A stretch of 64,000 nt of DNA from Stappia sp. BW2 (GCF_008107695.1 NZ_VIRG01000070.1:682001-746000); one strand, 5' to 3'; positions 34,011 to 43,007 are shown, counted from the stretch's first letter. Program-made: numbers and translations. The notes: a model not told the origin generated them from the sequence alone.

Positions 34011-37000
34011 TTAAACCGTAGAGAAACCGGCCAGATGAGGCTTCAGGTTCAAGAGATGCAGATCGGTTCCCGACCGGCGGGCATGGCTGGCGGATTTGCC
34101 GAGAAGCGTGCCGACCAGATGCCGGGCATGCGGGCGCGTTGCTTTTGCGGCAAGCGCGGACAGGCGCAGCAATTCGGCGTCATAATAACGTTCGCCGGAG
34201 CGGCGCGTGAATCTGCGCACTTCTATGAGCCTGTTGACGGCGGTTTCGAGGTCGCCCCGTTGGAGCTGTGCTTCCGCAATCCATGCTTCCGTATAGGGCC
34301 GGGCAAGCACCGCACCCGTTTCGAGGTAGGCTTTCAAGCCGTCCAGCATTCTTTCCAGTCCGGAAGGATTGCCCGACGTGACCTGGGCTCGGCCGAGGTT
34401 TATGTCGGCTTGTGCCAGTTGCTGGGCAAAACCTTGCTCGCGGCTGAGAGCGGCCGCCGCCAGTGCGTGGTGCTCGGCTTCTGCGGAATTTCCCAGGAAA
34501 TTGTGGGTGGTTGACAGAAAACAGCTGCTGAAAGCCTGGCAGAACGCGTGATCGGACAGGAGGGCGGCGGTTTCCAGCGACAGCGCGTTGTTCTGCATGT
34601 CGTCCGGGCGGTCCATCAGGGCGTAGCACCAATTCAGATAAGACCGTGCCAATATGCCAAGATCCAGACTGTACTTGGTGATCATCTCGTCGAAATCAGC
34701 CGCCAGCGCAGCTTCGACCGAGCTCAACAAAAGCTTTTCAGCCTTCGCCAGATCGCCAACATAGAAGGCTCCGACACCGGTCATATAGAGGCCGGCGGAA
34801 ATTTCCAGATCGTTCTGTCTCGCCCGCGCAATCCGCAGAAAATCCGCGCTGAGCGTTTTGGCGAAGGCAAGGTCGGCCTTGACGATATGTGCGCCCCACA
34901 GGCCCCAGAGCATCTGCAGAATTTCAGGCGAGCCGGTGTCACTCACCGTCAGCTGGCGCGCGCGGGCGTAGACCTCCTCAACTTCGCTGGAGGCAAAACC
35001 GTGATTGGTGATCAACTGGGGGCCGAGCAGCAGCAGGAAGCGGCTGACAGCGATATCTCTCTCCGCCTCGTCACCGATATCCTGTGCCAATTCCAGAGCC
35101 TTCTGAAAGTAGCGTCCCGCCTCCCGATGGGCGGCAACGCGAACGGCTTCGATGCCGGCAACCTCCAGATAGTCGAGCGCGGCCGGGACGTTGCGGGCAT
35201 GCTGAAAATGGCGGGCAATGACTTCTGGGGCAGCCGGTGGATAGCGCTCCGAGGTTTCGGTCAGCGCCTCGGCGACTCGTGCGTGATACCGGCTGCGCGC
35301 ACCGGGTTCTATGGATTGATAGGCCAGATCCTGAACCAGGCTGTGCTTGAACTCGAACAGCCCATGCTGGGGCGTGCCGACCGGGTAAATCAGGTTGGAG
35401 CGCTGAAAGGCCTCCAGCTGGATGGCCAACTCGTCTTCGAGCACTCCGGTAACGGCCGAAAGCAGAGAGATGTTGAATTCGCGTCCGATGACAGCGGCCA
35501 GGAGCAGCATGTCCCTGTTGCCGCCGAGATGCGACAACCGCGCTGCGAGCGTTTCCCGCAAGGATGCTGGAATAAGATTTTCCGGCCCCCGTTCGAAGAA
35601 ATGGCTGCCGCGTTCGGCGGCGATATTCATCAGCTCTTCCAGAAACAGGGGAATGCCGTCGCTCCTGTGGACGATGGTATCGAACTGCGCATCCGTCATA
35701 TCGGAGGGCCGGAGCAAGTCGGCCAGCGCCCTTGCCTCGGCTTCTGGCAAATTATCCAGCCGGCAGATGGCGTCGGCTGAACCTGGAAGTTTTTCCGGTC
35801 CGGTGCCGGCGCGTGTGCTGACCAGGGAGAGGACACGGCTGTGGCCGAGGGCGCCCGGAAGTGCGTCAATCAGCTTCAGCGTGCTTGGGTCCATCCAGTG
35901 CGCATCCTCGAAAACGAGAATGACCGGATTGACGTCCGAAAGCCGCCTGAAACAGGCGATGAGCGTCTCGACGGGATTGTCGGCTGCGACCTCCACCTGT
36001 GGAACGTGGCTTTCGATGCCGTCGCTTTTGAGAATAGCGCGCAGGTTGGCATTGTCGCGCATGGTCTCGAGCCCAAGGTCATTCAGAAAATTATGAATGA
36101 CGGTGCTGAGCAACGAGGGGCTTTGCATGCCCTTGAGCCCCAGAAACGCAAACAGACCCTGGGCAACCGGAAAATAGGGTGTGCGCTTGTGGTGGGCGGA
36201 CCCGAGAAAATTGAGAACCAGCGGCTGGTCCGTCTGTACTTTTTTCAGGAAGGCGCTCATCAGGCTCGACTTGCCGATGCCTGGCTCGCCTTCGATGAGG
36301 ACGGTTTGCGCTAGTCCTGTCTTCGACGTCGCCCAGCTTTTTGCGAGCAGGCGCACTTCCTTCATGCGGCCCATGAAGAAACGAAGCCTCGGATCCTGGT
36401 CTCGCGGGTCGAACCGCGTAGAGGGAACGATTGCCGGCGACACCTCCCAGGCGATTTCCTCTTCGGTGCCGAGCTGAACTTTTCGCGCCATGAAGTTGCT
36501 GCGAAAGAGCGCCCGTGCATCTGCCGAGACCAGCAGGACATTTCCCGGTGCATGCTGTTCCAGTTGCGAGGCCTTGTCGTAAACGGGACCGGAAACAGCC
36601 AGGGGAGACATGTTTGGGCCGCTATCGAGAACGATGAAGCCTTCGCCGCTTGCAATGCCGCATCTCAAGCGAGCAGGGCACTTGAAACTGCTCCATTCGA
36701 AACTGCGGAGAACCTTCTGGGCCGCGAGCACCGCCCGCTCTGCATCGAGTTCGTGCGGATCGGGAACACCGAACGTCAGCACTTTCTGCCCCATTGGTAA
36801 ATTTACCAGTTTGCCGCCGAATTCGGAGGCTGCCACGGCGCACACCGTTGCGAAGCGGCGATCAAGCACCGCCAGCTGTTCCTCGCTCATCTGGTTGTAT
36901 ACGGCTGCCGGATCGTCGAAGCCGAAAACGGCAAGGCTCAATGATGCGCGGAAGGAGCCATGTGAACTATCAGGATCAGTCCATAAATCGCCGTTTCCTG

Positions 37001-37061
37001 AAGATTTTTCAGTATTACGGTCCGATGCTGTCTCAGTCTTTTCGGTAGAAGAGAGTTTCAT
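34011..37061 (-). CDS. Degenerate class III cyclase-AAA ATPase-TPR regulator
   Basis: This 1016-residue cytoplasmic protein has three parts. An N-terminal adenylate-cyclase-homology domain (about 35-210) keeps the fold signatures, including VLTFGVPDPHELDAERAVLAA and GEGFIVLDSG. The usual metal-binding Asp positions are lost, for example GQK in place of GDG, so it is probably not catalytic. A STAND/AAA-type ATPase (about 225-600) has Walker A GEPGIGKSSL and Walker B VILVFEDAHW. The C-terminal ~400 residues are helical TPR-like repeats. Such proteins act as signal-sensing regulators. The partner and signal are unknown. The start ATG 37061 has GGGG upstream. Confidence 0.78.
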   Translation of the reverse strand: MKLSSTEKTETASDRNTEKSSGNGDLWTDPDSSHGSFRASLSLAVFGFDDPAAVYNQMSEEQLAVLDRRFATVCAVAASEFGGKLVNLPMGQKVLTFGVPDPHELDAERAVLAAQKVLRSFEWSSFKCPARLRCGIASGEGFIVLDSGPNMSPLAVSGPVYDKASQLEQHAPGNVLLVSADARALFRSNFMARKVQLGTEEEIAWEVSPAIVPSTRFDPRDQDPRLRFFMGRMKEVRLLAKSWATSKTGLAQTVLIEGEPGIGKSSLMSAFLKKVQTDQPLVLNFLGSAHHKRTPYFPVAQGLFAFLGLKGMQSPSLLSTVIHNFLNDLGLETMRDNANLRAILKSDGIESHVPQVEVAADNPVETLIACFRRLSDVNPVILVFEDAHWMDPSTLKLIDALPGALGHSRVLSLVSTRAGTGPEKLPGSADAICRLDNLPEAEARALADLLRPSDMTDAQFDTIVHRSDGIPLFLEELMNIAAERGSHFFERGPENLIPASLRETLAARLSHLGGNRDMLLLAAVIGREFNISLLSAVTGVLEDELAIQLEAFQRSNLIYPVGTPQHGLFEFKHSLVQDLAYQSIEPGARSRYHARVAEALTETSERYPPAAPEVIARHFQHARNVPAALDYLEVAGIEAVRVAAHREAGRYFQKALELAQDIGDEAERDIAVSRFLLLLGPQLITNHGFASSEVEEVYARARQLTVSDTGSPEILQMLWGLWGAHIVKADLAFAKTLSADFLRIARARQNDLEISAGLYMTGVGAFYVGDLAKAEKLLLSSVEAALAADFDEMITKYSLDLGILARSYLNWCYALMDRPDDMQNNALSLETAALLSDHAFCQAFSSCFLSTTHNFLGNSAEAEHHALAAAALSREQGFAQQLAQADINLGRAQVTSGNPSGLERMLDGLKAYLETGAVLARPYTEAWIAEAQLQRGDLETAVNRLIEVRRFTRRSGERYYDAELLRLSALAAKATRPHARHLVGTLLGKSASHARRSGTDLHLLNLKPHLAGFSTV

Positions 37062-37567
37062 TGCTACCCCGAAAAATCCAAGAAAAATCCAGAAGAAGAA
37101 TCCGGTACTCGCGTCACTTAAACAATTTATAGTTGTTATCCCTTAACAACAAACCATAAAAGTTACCAAGAAACCAACAATGTCAAAAATACTATGCGTC
37201 AATGCGGATTTTGCGCATGGAGAGGCCATGCGCCGATTCAGTTTGGGGCTGGAAAGGCAGTCGTGGTGTCCTGCTAGCGTGCGCGCAGGCCACCGGCTCC
37301 GGAGACATGGTCTCCTTTGGCATTTCCCAAGATCGGAATTGCGTGCAAGAGAGACGTTTGCAAAAGTCTGAGCGTCCAACCGACTGGTCGAATTTTAACC
37401 CCGACTAAGGTGCGAGGTCTGAACGCAAGCAGCTGAAAGGGCGTGCGTATCTGCCGCCAAGTCTCTGAGATTGGTGAGCGGCGTCAGCGGCAATCGTCTG
37501 TCGCGTGACTGCGTGAGTTGCTGGCGATCAATGAAAGCCATCGCCAGCAGACTTCGAACGCGAATGC
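37062..37567. other. Intergenic region upstream of the cyclase-like gene
   Basis: About 500 bases. An AT-rich promoter-like part (37100-37190) contains a small inverted repeat GTTGTTA (37132-37138) / TAACAAC (37144-37150). Near 37519-37549 a ten-base stem around CTGGCGAT / ATCGCCAG follows the chorismate mutase gene and may end its transcript. No convincing gene was seen. Confidence 0.5.
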
Positions 37568-38092
37568 CTACTCGTGTACGTCCACGAGGCCCTCAAACAG
37601 GGCATTCCTGGCATCATCGGACAGGCATTCCACGGTGACCGCGTTTGTGAAGGCCTCTTTGTCGGAGGCTTCGACAGGGCTCTGCGCAAGCAAGGTCAGA
37701 ATGTCGTTGCCGAGGCGAAGCAGTTCCGGGCGGACGTCCTTGATCAGGTCCGGAACGTTTTGCGGACGGGCTTCGCCGTCGTTCCACCTGTCGATCCAGC
37801 AGGTTTGAATATCCTTTGCAGCATCGATCTGCGCCTGGAAAAACAGGGTAACATTGTCGGCAGACAGGCCGTTCTCGACAGCCTTGGCACGGGCTGCCTC
37901 CAGAACCACCTTTTCTCTTGGCAGGTCCTCGACCGGCTTGTCGTTATCCGCCTTCCAGGCAGCAACCGACTGCATGAACGACAGGCGCTCGTTGATGGCG
38001 CCGAAGAGCTTTTCGGGCGCAGCCCAGCCGGGTGCGGCTGTGGCGGCGAGGAGGGATACCGCTAGAACGGTCATGGGAATCGATCTCAACAT
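37568..38092 (-). CDS. aroQ: Periplasmic chorismate mutase, AroQ gamma class
   Basis: This 174-residue protein has a signal peptide (about 1-24, cleaved near GWAA) and an all-helical AroQ domain of the secreted gamma class. The catalytic lead FGAINERLSFMQSVAAWKADN carries Arg36 and Lys47. PVEDLPREKVVLEAA carries Arg59, and FFQAQIDAAKDIQ follows with Gln87 near the active site. Two cysteines (Cys98 and the one in VECLSDD) may form a disulfide. It converts chorismate to prephenate outside the cytoplasm, a role still unclear in bacteria. It is divergent from the riboswitch-controlled cbiM gene. Confidence 0.85.
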   Translation of the reverse strand: MLRSIPMTVLAVSLLAATAAPGWAAPEKLFGAINERLSFMQSVAAWKADNDKPVEDLPREKVVLEAARAKAVENGLSADNVTLFFQAQIDAAKDIQTCWIDRWNDGEARPQNVPDLIKDVRPELLRLGNDILTLLAQSPVEASDKEAFTNAVTVECLSDDARNALFEGLVDVHE

Positions 38093-38377
38093 CCTCGAAG
38101 ATTTTCACAAGTATCCATCCGCGACAAGTCTGAGGTTGTGATCCATGTCCGTTCAACCGAACGACTGGTCTCGGTGATCACACCGAAGACGGCGGCGGCC
38201 GTGATCTTCAGAAGTGCGTTGTCGAGGGCCTGCTCGCGGTTTTCCCACGGGAGGTTCCTGACATTTCGTCTGTGTTGGTCTGGCGGCAAAATTGATGTGC
38301 ATTGTCGCTTTCAGAGCAAATATGGCGAAAATTCGCTTGCTGTGCAGTGCCAATCCTTGCAAAAATGCCTCCATGTG

Positions 38378-38562
38378 ATGGTTTCGCCCGAACAAGCGTA
38401 AGGGCGGATGAAATGGGAACACGGTGAGGCGTACCCAACAGGGACCAAGACCGTGGCTGCCCCCGCAACTGTAAGCGAAGAGCCAAGCCCTTCAAGCCAC
38501 TGGAGATATCCGGGAAGGCGGGCGGTGCAGAGACTCGCGAGCCAGGAAACCTGCCATCCAGC
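38378..38562 (+). ncRNA. Cobalamin (B12) riboswitch
   Basis: The conserved boxes appear in order: GGTTTCGCCC...GGGCGGATGAAAT, GGGAACACGGTGAGG, CCGTGGCTGCCCCCGCAACTG (B12 box core from GCTGCCCCCGCAACTGTAAG), GCCACTGGAGAT, CGGGAAGG and GAGCCAGGAAACCTGCC. An expression-platform hairpin of GCGCAC / GTGCGC lies just before the ribosome binding site of the CbiM gene, so B12 probably blocks translation initiation. Confidence 0.95.
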
Positions 38563-38624
38563 GGTCCCTTCGGGCCGGTTTACAACATCTGCTCGCGCAC
38601 GGAGGGTGCGCAAAGGAGAAACAC

Positions 38625-39305
38625 ATGCATATCGAACCGGGCATCGTCGACGGTGCCAAAATTGTGCTCAGCTACGGTACCGCAGCTGCTTCCTTCGGCC
38701 TTCTCGGCAAAATGGCGCTCGACACGATCCGCAAGAGCGGCGTTCTCAGCCTGGCCGTACGCTCCGTCATCACGACGGTCGCCGTCTTCTGCTTCTTTGA
38801 AATTCTGCCGCATTATCCGGTCGGGGTTTCCGAAGTTCACTTCATTCTGGGCTCCACCCTGTTCCTGATGTTCGGTGCCGGTCCGGCCGCCATCGGTCTG
38901 GCCGCGGGGCTTCTGCTTCAGGGTGCGTTTTTTGCACCTTTCGATTTGCCGCAGTACGGCATCAACGTCACCACGCTGCTTGTGCCGCTGTGGGCCGTCA
39001 GCCTTCTGGCCAACCGGATCATTCCGGAAAAGACCGCCTATGTTGACGTTTCCTACGCTCAGGCTCTGGCCCTTTCGACCACGTTCCAGGCCGGTATCGT
39101 CGGCTGGGTTGCCTTCTGGGCATTCTACGGTCAGGGCTTTGGCGCCGAGAACATGGCGTCCGTCGGTTCCTTCGGCGTTGCCTACATGCTGGTGATCCTG
39201 GGTGAGCCGCTGGCCGATCTGGCTGTGCTGGCTGCTGCCAAGACCCTGGCACCGCTGACCAAGAACCTTGCGTTTGAAAACCGTCTGCACGACGCGGCAG
39301 CCTAG
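38625..39305 (+). CDS. cbiM: CbiM-family cobalt transport membrane protein
   Basis: This 226-residue membrane protein has about six or seven helices. It begins Met-His-Ile-Glu-Pro-Gly-Ile-Val-Asp-Gly, the N-terminal Met-His metal-coordinating signature of CbiM/NikM substrate-capture proteins of energy-coupling-factor transporters. AAAGGAG precedes ATG 38625. The cobalamin riboswitch upstream indicates Co2+ uptake for B12 synthesis. No cbiN, cbiQ or cbiO gene follows, and a strong terminator ends the transcript, so this is a stand-alone component or uses ATPase parts from elsewhere. Confidence 0.88.
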   Translation: MHIEPGIVDGAKIVLSYGTAAASFGLLGKMALDTIRKSGVLSLAVRSVITTVAVFCFFEILPHYPVGVSEVHFILGSTLFLMFGAGPAAIGLAAGLLLQGAFFAPFDLPQYGINVTTLLVPLWAVSLLANRIIPEKTAYVDVSYAQALALSTTFQAGIVGWVAFWAFYGQGFGAENMASVGSFGVAYMLVILGEPLADLAVLAAAKTLAPLTKNLAFENRLHDAAA

Positions 39306-39336
39306 GCCTCCAGGCTTCTGCTGATTTCAATCCACG

Positions 39337-39365
39337 AAGGGCGGCCTCGGGCCGCCCTTTTTGTT
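39337..39365 (+). terminator. Intrinsic terminator of cbiM
   Basis: A ten-base stem AAGGGCGGCC (39337-39346) / GGCCGCCCTT (39350-39359) with a TCG loop is followed by TTTTTG. Confidence 0.9.
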
Positions 39366-39510
39366 TGCTGGCCAGCCGGGTGAACCGGCGAACCTGTCAG
39401 AGATCCGTAGCCGCGGTCGTGCGGATCTTCTTCCAGTTGGTATCGGCCTTGGCGATATGGCCTGTTCCGGGCCGTCTCCCGGTCCCGTCAGTCGCGACAT
39501 TCAGCAGGTC

Positions 39511-40452
39511 TCAAGGGTCTTCGTGGACGCTCGCCAGAATGTCGATAATCTGGTCGCGAAGCCAGGCATGAGGCGGATCTGAGGTCATCTTCCGGTTCCA
39601 GACCATGATAATCCGGGCCGGGTCCACGGGCATGGGAGGCAAGTAGATCTCCAGATCGGAAATGGGCGCCATCCGCCGTGCGAACTGGGTGGGCAGCAGC
39701 GCGATGAGATCCGATCCGGAAACGGCGCGGCAGACGCCGCCGAACACCGGTAGCGTCATCGCGACGCGCCGCTTTCTGCCGACGCGTGCCAATGCGGCGT
39801 CACCCATTGCGCTGCGCTGGCCTTGCGGAGAAAACAGCACATGTCCCAGGTCGCAGAAGAGATCGATAGGGATAGCCTCTCCAGGCGCAATGCCTGCGCG
39901 TTGGAGCCTCGGATGGTTCCTTCGGGCGACCACGCAAAAACTTGAGGTGAACATCTCCATGCTTTGAACCCACTCCGGCAACGGCGCGGCAAGAATCATA
40001 GCCAGGTCGACCTGATATTCCTCAAGCGTGTTGATGTAGTTGTCCGGCACGAGATCAACCAGATGCACAAGCATTGACGGTGCGGTGTGTGCCAGATGGG
40101 CTGCAAGCCCGGGCATCAGCATCTCCGCAAAGTAATCGCTGCCGGAAATTCTGAAACTGGCCGTCGATGTTTCGGGTCTGAAGGTCTGCGGGCCTTTCAA
40201 CAGGACGCTCAATGCTTCCAGATGATCGCGCAACGGCGCTTCCAGGCTTGCCGCAAACGCAGTTGGTTCGAGATGCTGTCCCTTGCGAAAGAAGAGTTCG
40301 TCCTCCAGGGCGGTGCGCAGCCTTGCAAGTGCGGCCGATACTGCAGGCTGCGATAAACCCAGTCGTTCTCCGGCTCGAACGGTGGAACCTTCCCGCAGAA
40401 CGGCATCCAGGACCTTCAGGAGGTTGAGATCGAAGGTCGATAAATTCACCAT
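39511..40452 (-). CDS. LysR-family regulator
   Basis: This 313-residue LTTR has an N-terminal winged HTH (DLNLLKVLDAVLREGSTVRA, then LSQPAVSAALARLR) and a two-lobed effector domain of the NodD/NahR-like subgroup. It is divergent from the cupin gene, with a 30-base palindrome between them. That palindrome starts ten bases upstream of its own ATG and is its probable operator. The inducer is unknown. Confidence 0.88.
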   Translation of the reverse strand: MVNLSTFDLNLLKVLDAVLREGSTVRAGERLGLSQPAVSAALARLRTALEDELFFRKGQHLEPTAFAASLEAPLRDHLEALSVLLKGPQTFRPETSTASFRISGSDYFAEMLMPGLAAHLAHTAPSMLVHLVDLVPDNYINTLEEYQVDLAMILAAPLPEWVQSMEMFTSSFCVVARRNHPRLQRAGIAPGEAIPIDLFCDLGHVLFSPQGQRSAMGDAALARVGRKRRVAMTLPVFGGVCRAVSGSDLIALLPTQFARRMAPISDLEIYLPPMPVDPARIIMVWNRKMTSDPPHAWLRDQIIDILASVHEDP

Positions 40453-40461
40453 GGTAATAGA

Positions 40462-40491
40462 CTATATGAGAAATATAGATTTTTCATATAG
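40462..40491. promoter_or_regulatory. LysR-type operator palindrome
   Basis: Arms CTATATGAGAAA (40462-40473) and TTTTTCATATAG (40480-40491) are complementary at 11 of 12 positions, with the six-base spacer TATAGA. It lies between the divergent LysR and cupin genes. Confidence 0.7.
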
Positions 40492-40557
40492 ATTCTGCCG
40501 CGATAAGCTCCCTTCCACGAAAGCGCTTTCGTTTCCCGATGTTCACTGGAGGAAACG

Positions 40558-41007
40558 ATGTCAGATATCTTGCTGGGGCCTGACGCCATCGAATGGCTCG
40601 GGGTTACCTACCGAACCATTCTTTCCACCGGCGCGAGCGGCGGTGTAATGTCTATCGTGGATAGCGTTTCTCCACCGGGGTCCGGACCGCCGAGGCACAT
40701 TCACGAGGATGCCGACGAAACCTTTGTGCTGCTGACCGGAGACTGTGAATTCTGGCTCGAAGGGGAACGGTCGGTTCGAGGGCCCGGGCAGACGATGTTC
40801 GTGCCAAAGGGCAGGGAGCACACGTTTCGCGTCGTCAGCGATCTGCCAAGCCGGCATCTCGTCATCCTGAGCCCGGGCGGTCTTGAGACCTTCTTTGAGG
40901 AGATGGCCGCGGGCCAATACAGAATTCCCGAAGACATGCCGGCCATCGAGGAAAGTGCCCGCCGGTATCACCTGACCTTAACCGGTCCACCACTCAACGT
41001 GCAGTGA
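40558..41007 (+). CDS. Cupin-domain protein
   Basis: This 149-residue single-domain cupin has motif 1 (PPRHIHEDADETFVLLTG) with the metal-binding His-x-His and Glu, and motif 2 (GPGQTMFVPKGREHTFR) with the last His. It should bind one divalent metal. Substrate is unknown, and relatives include quercetinase-like dioxygenases and sugar isomerases. GGAGG precedes ATG 40558. It is the first gene of a probable two-gene operon controlled by the divergent LysR regulator. Confidence 0.83.
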   Translation: MSDILLGPDAIEWLGVTYRTILSTGASGGVMSIVDSVSPPGSGPPRHIHEDADETFVLLTGDCEFWLEGERSVRGPGQTMFVPKGREHTFRVVSDLPSRHLVILSPGGLETFFEEMAAGQYRIPEDMPAIEESARRYHLTLTGPPLNVQ

Positions 41008-41014
41008 GGGCATC

Positions 41015-41401
41015 ATGAACAGCAAGTCTCTCGGAACACTCTTCCTGGCAACCGGCGTGATTTTCGCTCTCTTGGGCATGGCCTGGGGCATCCAGATGTC
41101 CGTTTCCCAGGATCACACGCTCGCACCGGCACACGGTCACCTCAACCTGATCGGGTTTGTCGCCATGGCGATATTCGGCATCTACTACACGCTGACACCG
41201 CAGGCGGCGCAGGGCTGGCTCGGCAAGATCCATTACCTCTTGGCGGTCACAGCCGTTGTCATACTGGTGCCGGGGATCACATTCGCCATTGCAGACGGCG
41301 AGGAAGGACTCGCGAAGGCTGGTTCCGTGCTGGCGATTGCCATGATGGCTCTGTTTCTGATTATCGTCCTGCGGAACGGGATCGGATCAAAGGATCGTTG
41401 A
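41015..41401 (+). CDS. Four-helix membrane protein of unknown function
   Basis: This 128-residue protein has four predicted membrane helices, the first at about 8-28. HGHLNLIGFVAMAIFGIYY at the start of the second helix has two histidines that could bind haem or metal, in a style like haem-copper oxidase helices, but the similarity is too short to name a family. It follows the cupin gene after seven bases, with GAGGG as its ribosome binding site, so the two are co-expressed. Confidence 0.65.
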   Translation: MNSKSLGTLFLATGVIFALLGMAWGIQMSVSQDHTLAPAHGHLNLIGFVAMAIFGIYYTLTPQAAQGWLGKIHYLLAVTAVVILVPGITFAIADGEEGLAKAGSVLAIAMMALFLIIVLRNGIGSKDR

Positions 41402-41409
41402 AGGAGTTT

Positions 41410-41445
41410 CCCGGGAGGAGCAATCCTACCGGGCGGGGCGTTTTT
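41410..41445 (+). terminator. Possible terminator of the cupin operon
   Basis: The stem CCCGGGAGGA / TCCTACCGGG (41410-41433) has a GCAA tetraloop and one mismatch. The T5 run at 41441-41445 is seven bases beyond it, so the match to a classic terminator is imperfect. Confidence 0.45.
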
Positions 41446-41467
41446 CGGACCGTCAGCCAACCGTTCG

Positions 41468-42190
41468 TCACGCAGGCGTGCCGGCCAAATAGGCCGGCAG
41501 GTCAGCCACGCTGTCCAGAACGACATCGGCCAGGGCATTCAGGTCGTGACGTGCGCTCGTGCCGGTCAGGACGCCAATGCACAGGCCTGCACCTGCCGAA
41601 CGGGCCATCTCCATGTCATGCGTGTTGTCGCCGACAACGGCAATCCGATCCGGCACAAGGCTGGTTGCCTCTGCAAAGCCGTGCACCATGCCCGGTTTCG
41701 GCTTCGGGCCAAATCCGGTGTCGTAACCGGTGACGAATGCAAAGCGAGGGGCAAGGCCGGTGCCGGCGAGAAAAGCCCTGATGGCCGCTTCACTGTCGCT
41801 GCTGGCAACGCCCAAGGTGAACCCGGTTTCGCTCAGGGTCTCGACTGCCGCAGGAATGCCGGGAAGCGTTGCGGCATCGTGCATGCAGCCGACGAACACA
41901 CGGTCAAGATCTGCTGTCAAAGCGCCTTCCTGAAAGTCCGCGCCGCAGGCAATCCAGGCGGCCGCGATTTCGGCGGAGTTGCCGGCCGCAAGCAGGGAAC
42001 CGGCTGCGGACTTGCCGCTTGCCAGGTCCATGCCGGTCTCTTCCAGAAGTCTGTCGGCCAGAGTTCGGTCGCCCCTGGCTGCGAAGAGCGAGGTTTCGCG
42101 ATAGGCTGGCTCCCACGTCGCATCGAAATCGAGCAACGTGCCGTCCTTGTCGAACAAGATGGCCGAGATATTGCCTGTGCCGTTTTTCAA
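41468..42190 (-). CDS. HAD-family phosphatase (phosphoglycolate-phosphatase-like)
   Basis: This 240-residue hydrolase has all four HAD motifs: DKDGTLLDFD (motif I, nucleophile Asp), VASSDSE (II), the Lys of GPKPKPGM (III) and VVGDNTHDMEMA (IV). The helical cap sits between motifs I and II, placing it with Gph/PGPase-like enzymes. The variant DKDGT (for DxDGT) is common. The start is TTG 42190, preceded by GGGAG. It converges with the cupin operon and stands 83 bases past the winged-helix unknown on the same strand. Confidence 0.85.
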   Translation of the reverse strand: MKNGTGNISAILFDKDGTLLDFDATWEPAYRETSLFAARGDRTLADRLLEETGMDLASGKSAAGSLLAAGNSAEIAAAWIACGADFQEGALTADLDRVFVGCMHDAATLPGIPAAVETLSETGFTLGVASSDSEAAIRAFLAGTGLAPRFAFVTGYDTGFGPKPKPGMVHGFAEATSLVPDRIAVVGDNTHDMEMARSAGAGLCIGVLTGTSARHDLNALADVVLDSVADLPAYLAGTPA

Positions 42191-42272
42191 GTCCGGTCTC
42201 CCGCGGGTATCAGAATGGATCGTACTGTGACTAAGGCAGACTTTCGATCTGCAAGAGCCTTTCAGGGCCCCC

Positions 42273-42959
42273 TTAGTGTATGACCGTTGCGCCGCGCTCT
42301 TTCAGAAGCAGGTCAAACAGAAACGGCACGTTCATGGAGCCGAACCGGCTTGCGCGCGCGACACCTTCGTCGGAGATCTCGACAATGCCGAACATCTTGT
42401 AGAGCCGGAAAAGATAGTTCGAAGATTGGTCCAGATCGAAATCGTAGCGGGGATCCGAGAAGAACATCCGGAAGGTTTGCAGCGCCTCGATCGGGAAGCC
42501 TGAGTGATGCTCCCGCAGATTGTCGAATTTGGTGCAGAAGTCTTCCAGGGGCTCCCTGTTGCCGTCCAGTTCCTCCATCTGCATTCGCTGAGCGATGACG
42601 AAATCGGCGATGTGTTCCTTGCCGTAGTCGGTCAAGCTGCGTTCAACCGGATGCCCCTGCAGGTCTTCGGGCAGCGGTTTTTCCGTGACCCTCATGTAGC
42701 CCAGGTGTTCCAGACGGGCATAAAGTTCGTTCGTGACGCTGCCAGGTCCCGTCAGGAAGACAGGTTCATGCTCGTCGTCGATCAGCTGTATGGCACCGCG
42801 CAGGGTCGAAAAATCACCATCGCTGAGCGCATGCACCAGAAAACTCGTGTCCGGCCACCATTTGGCGGATCGGGTGTCCTGTGTTGCTGAAAAGAGCGAA
42901 AACTCTTCTCCGGCCCCGTTGCGAACGCCCGGATGCTGCGTATCATTTGGAAAAGACAT
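42273..42959 (-). CDS. Hypothetical protein with winged-helix-like segment
   Basis: I do not recognise this 228-residue soluble protein. Residues about 70-120 look like a winged helix (TNELYARLEHLGYMRV and the MarR-like RSLTDYGKEHIADFV). The C-terminal half is helical and acidic (DPRYDFDLDQSSNYLFRLYKMFGIV). A role in regulation is possible but unproven. AAGGAA lies ten bases before ATG 42959 and decides the start. The terminator of the monomeric IDH gene ends only 22 bases upstream, leaving very little room for a promoter. Confidence 0.55.
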   Translation of the reverse strand: MSFPNDTQHPGVRNGAGEEFSLFSATQDTRSAKWWPDTSFLVHALSDGDFSTLRGAIQLIDDEHEPVFLTGPGSVTNELYARLEHLGYMRVTEKPLPEDLQGHPVERSLTDYGKEHIADFVIAQRMQMEELDGNREPLEDFCTKFDNLREHHSGFPIEALQTFRMFFSDPRYDFDLDQSSNYLFRLYKMFGIVEISDEGVARASRFGSMNVPFLFDLLLKERGATVIH

Positions 42960-42980
42960 TTGAAATGAGTTCCTTGGCGC

Positions 42981-43007
42981 AAAAAAGAGGGCGGCCGGAG
43001 CCGCCCT
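42981..43007 (-). terminator. Intrinsic terminator of monomeric IDH
   Basis: On the minus strand, stem AGGGCGGC (43007-43000) / GCCGCCCT (42995-42988) with a four-base loop is followed by CTTTTTT. It stands 28 bases past the idh stop. Confidence 0.9.
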
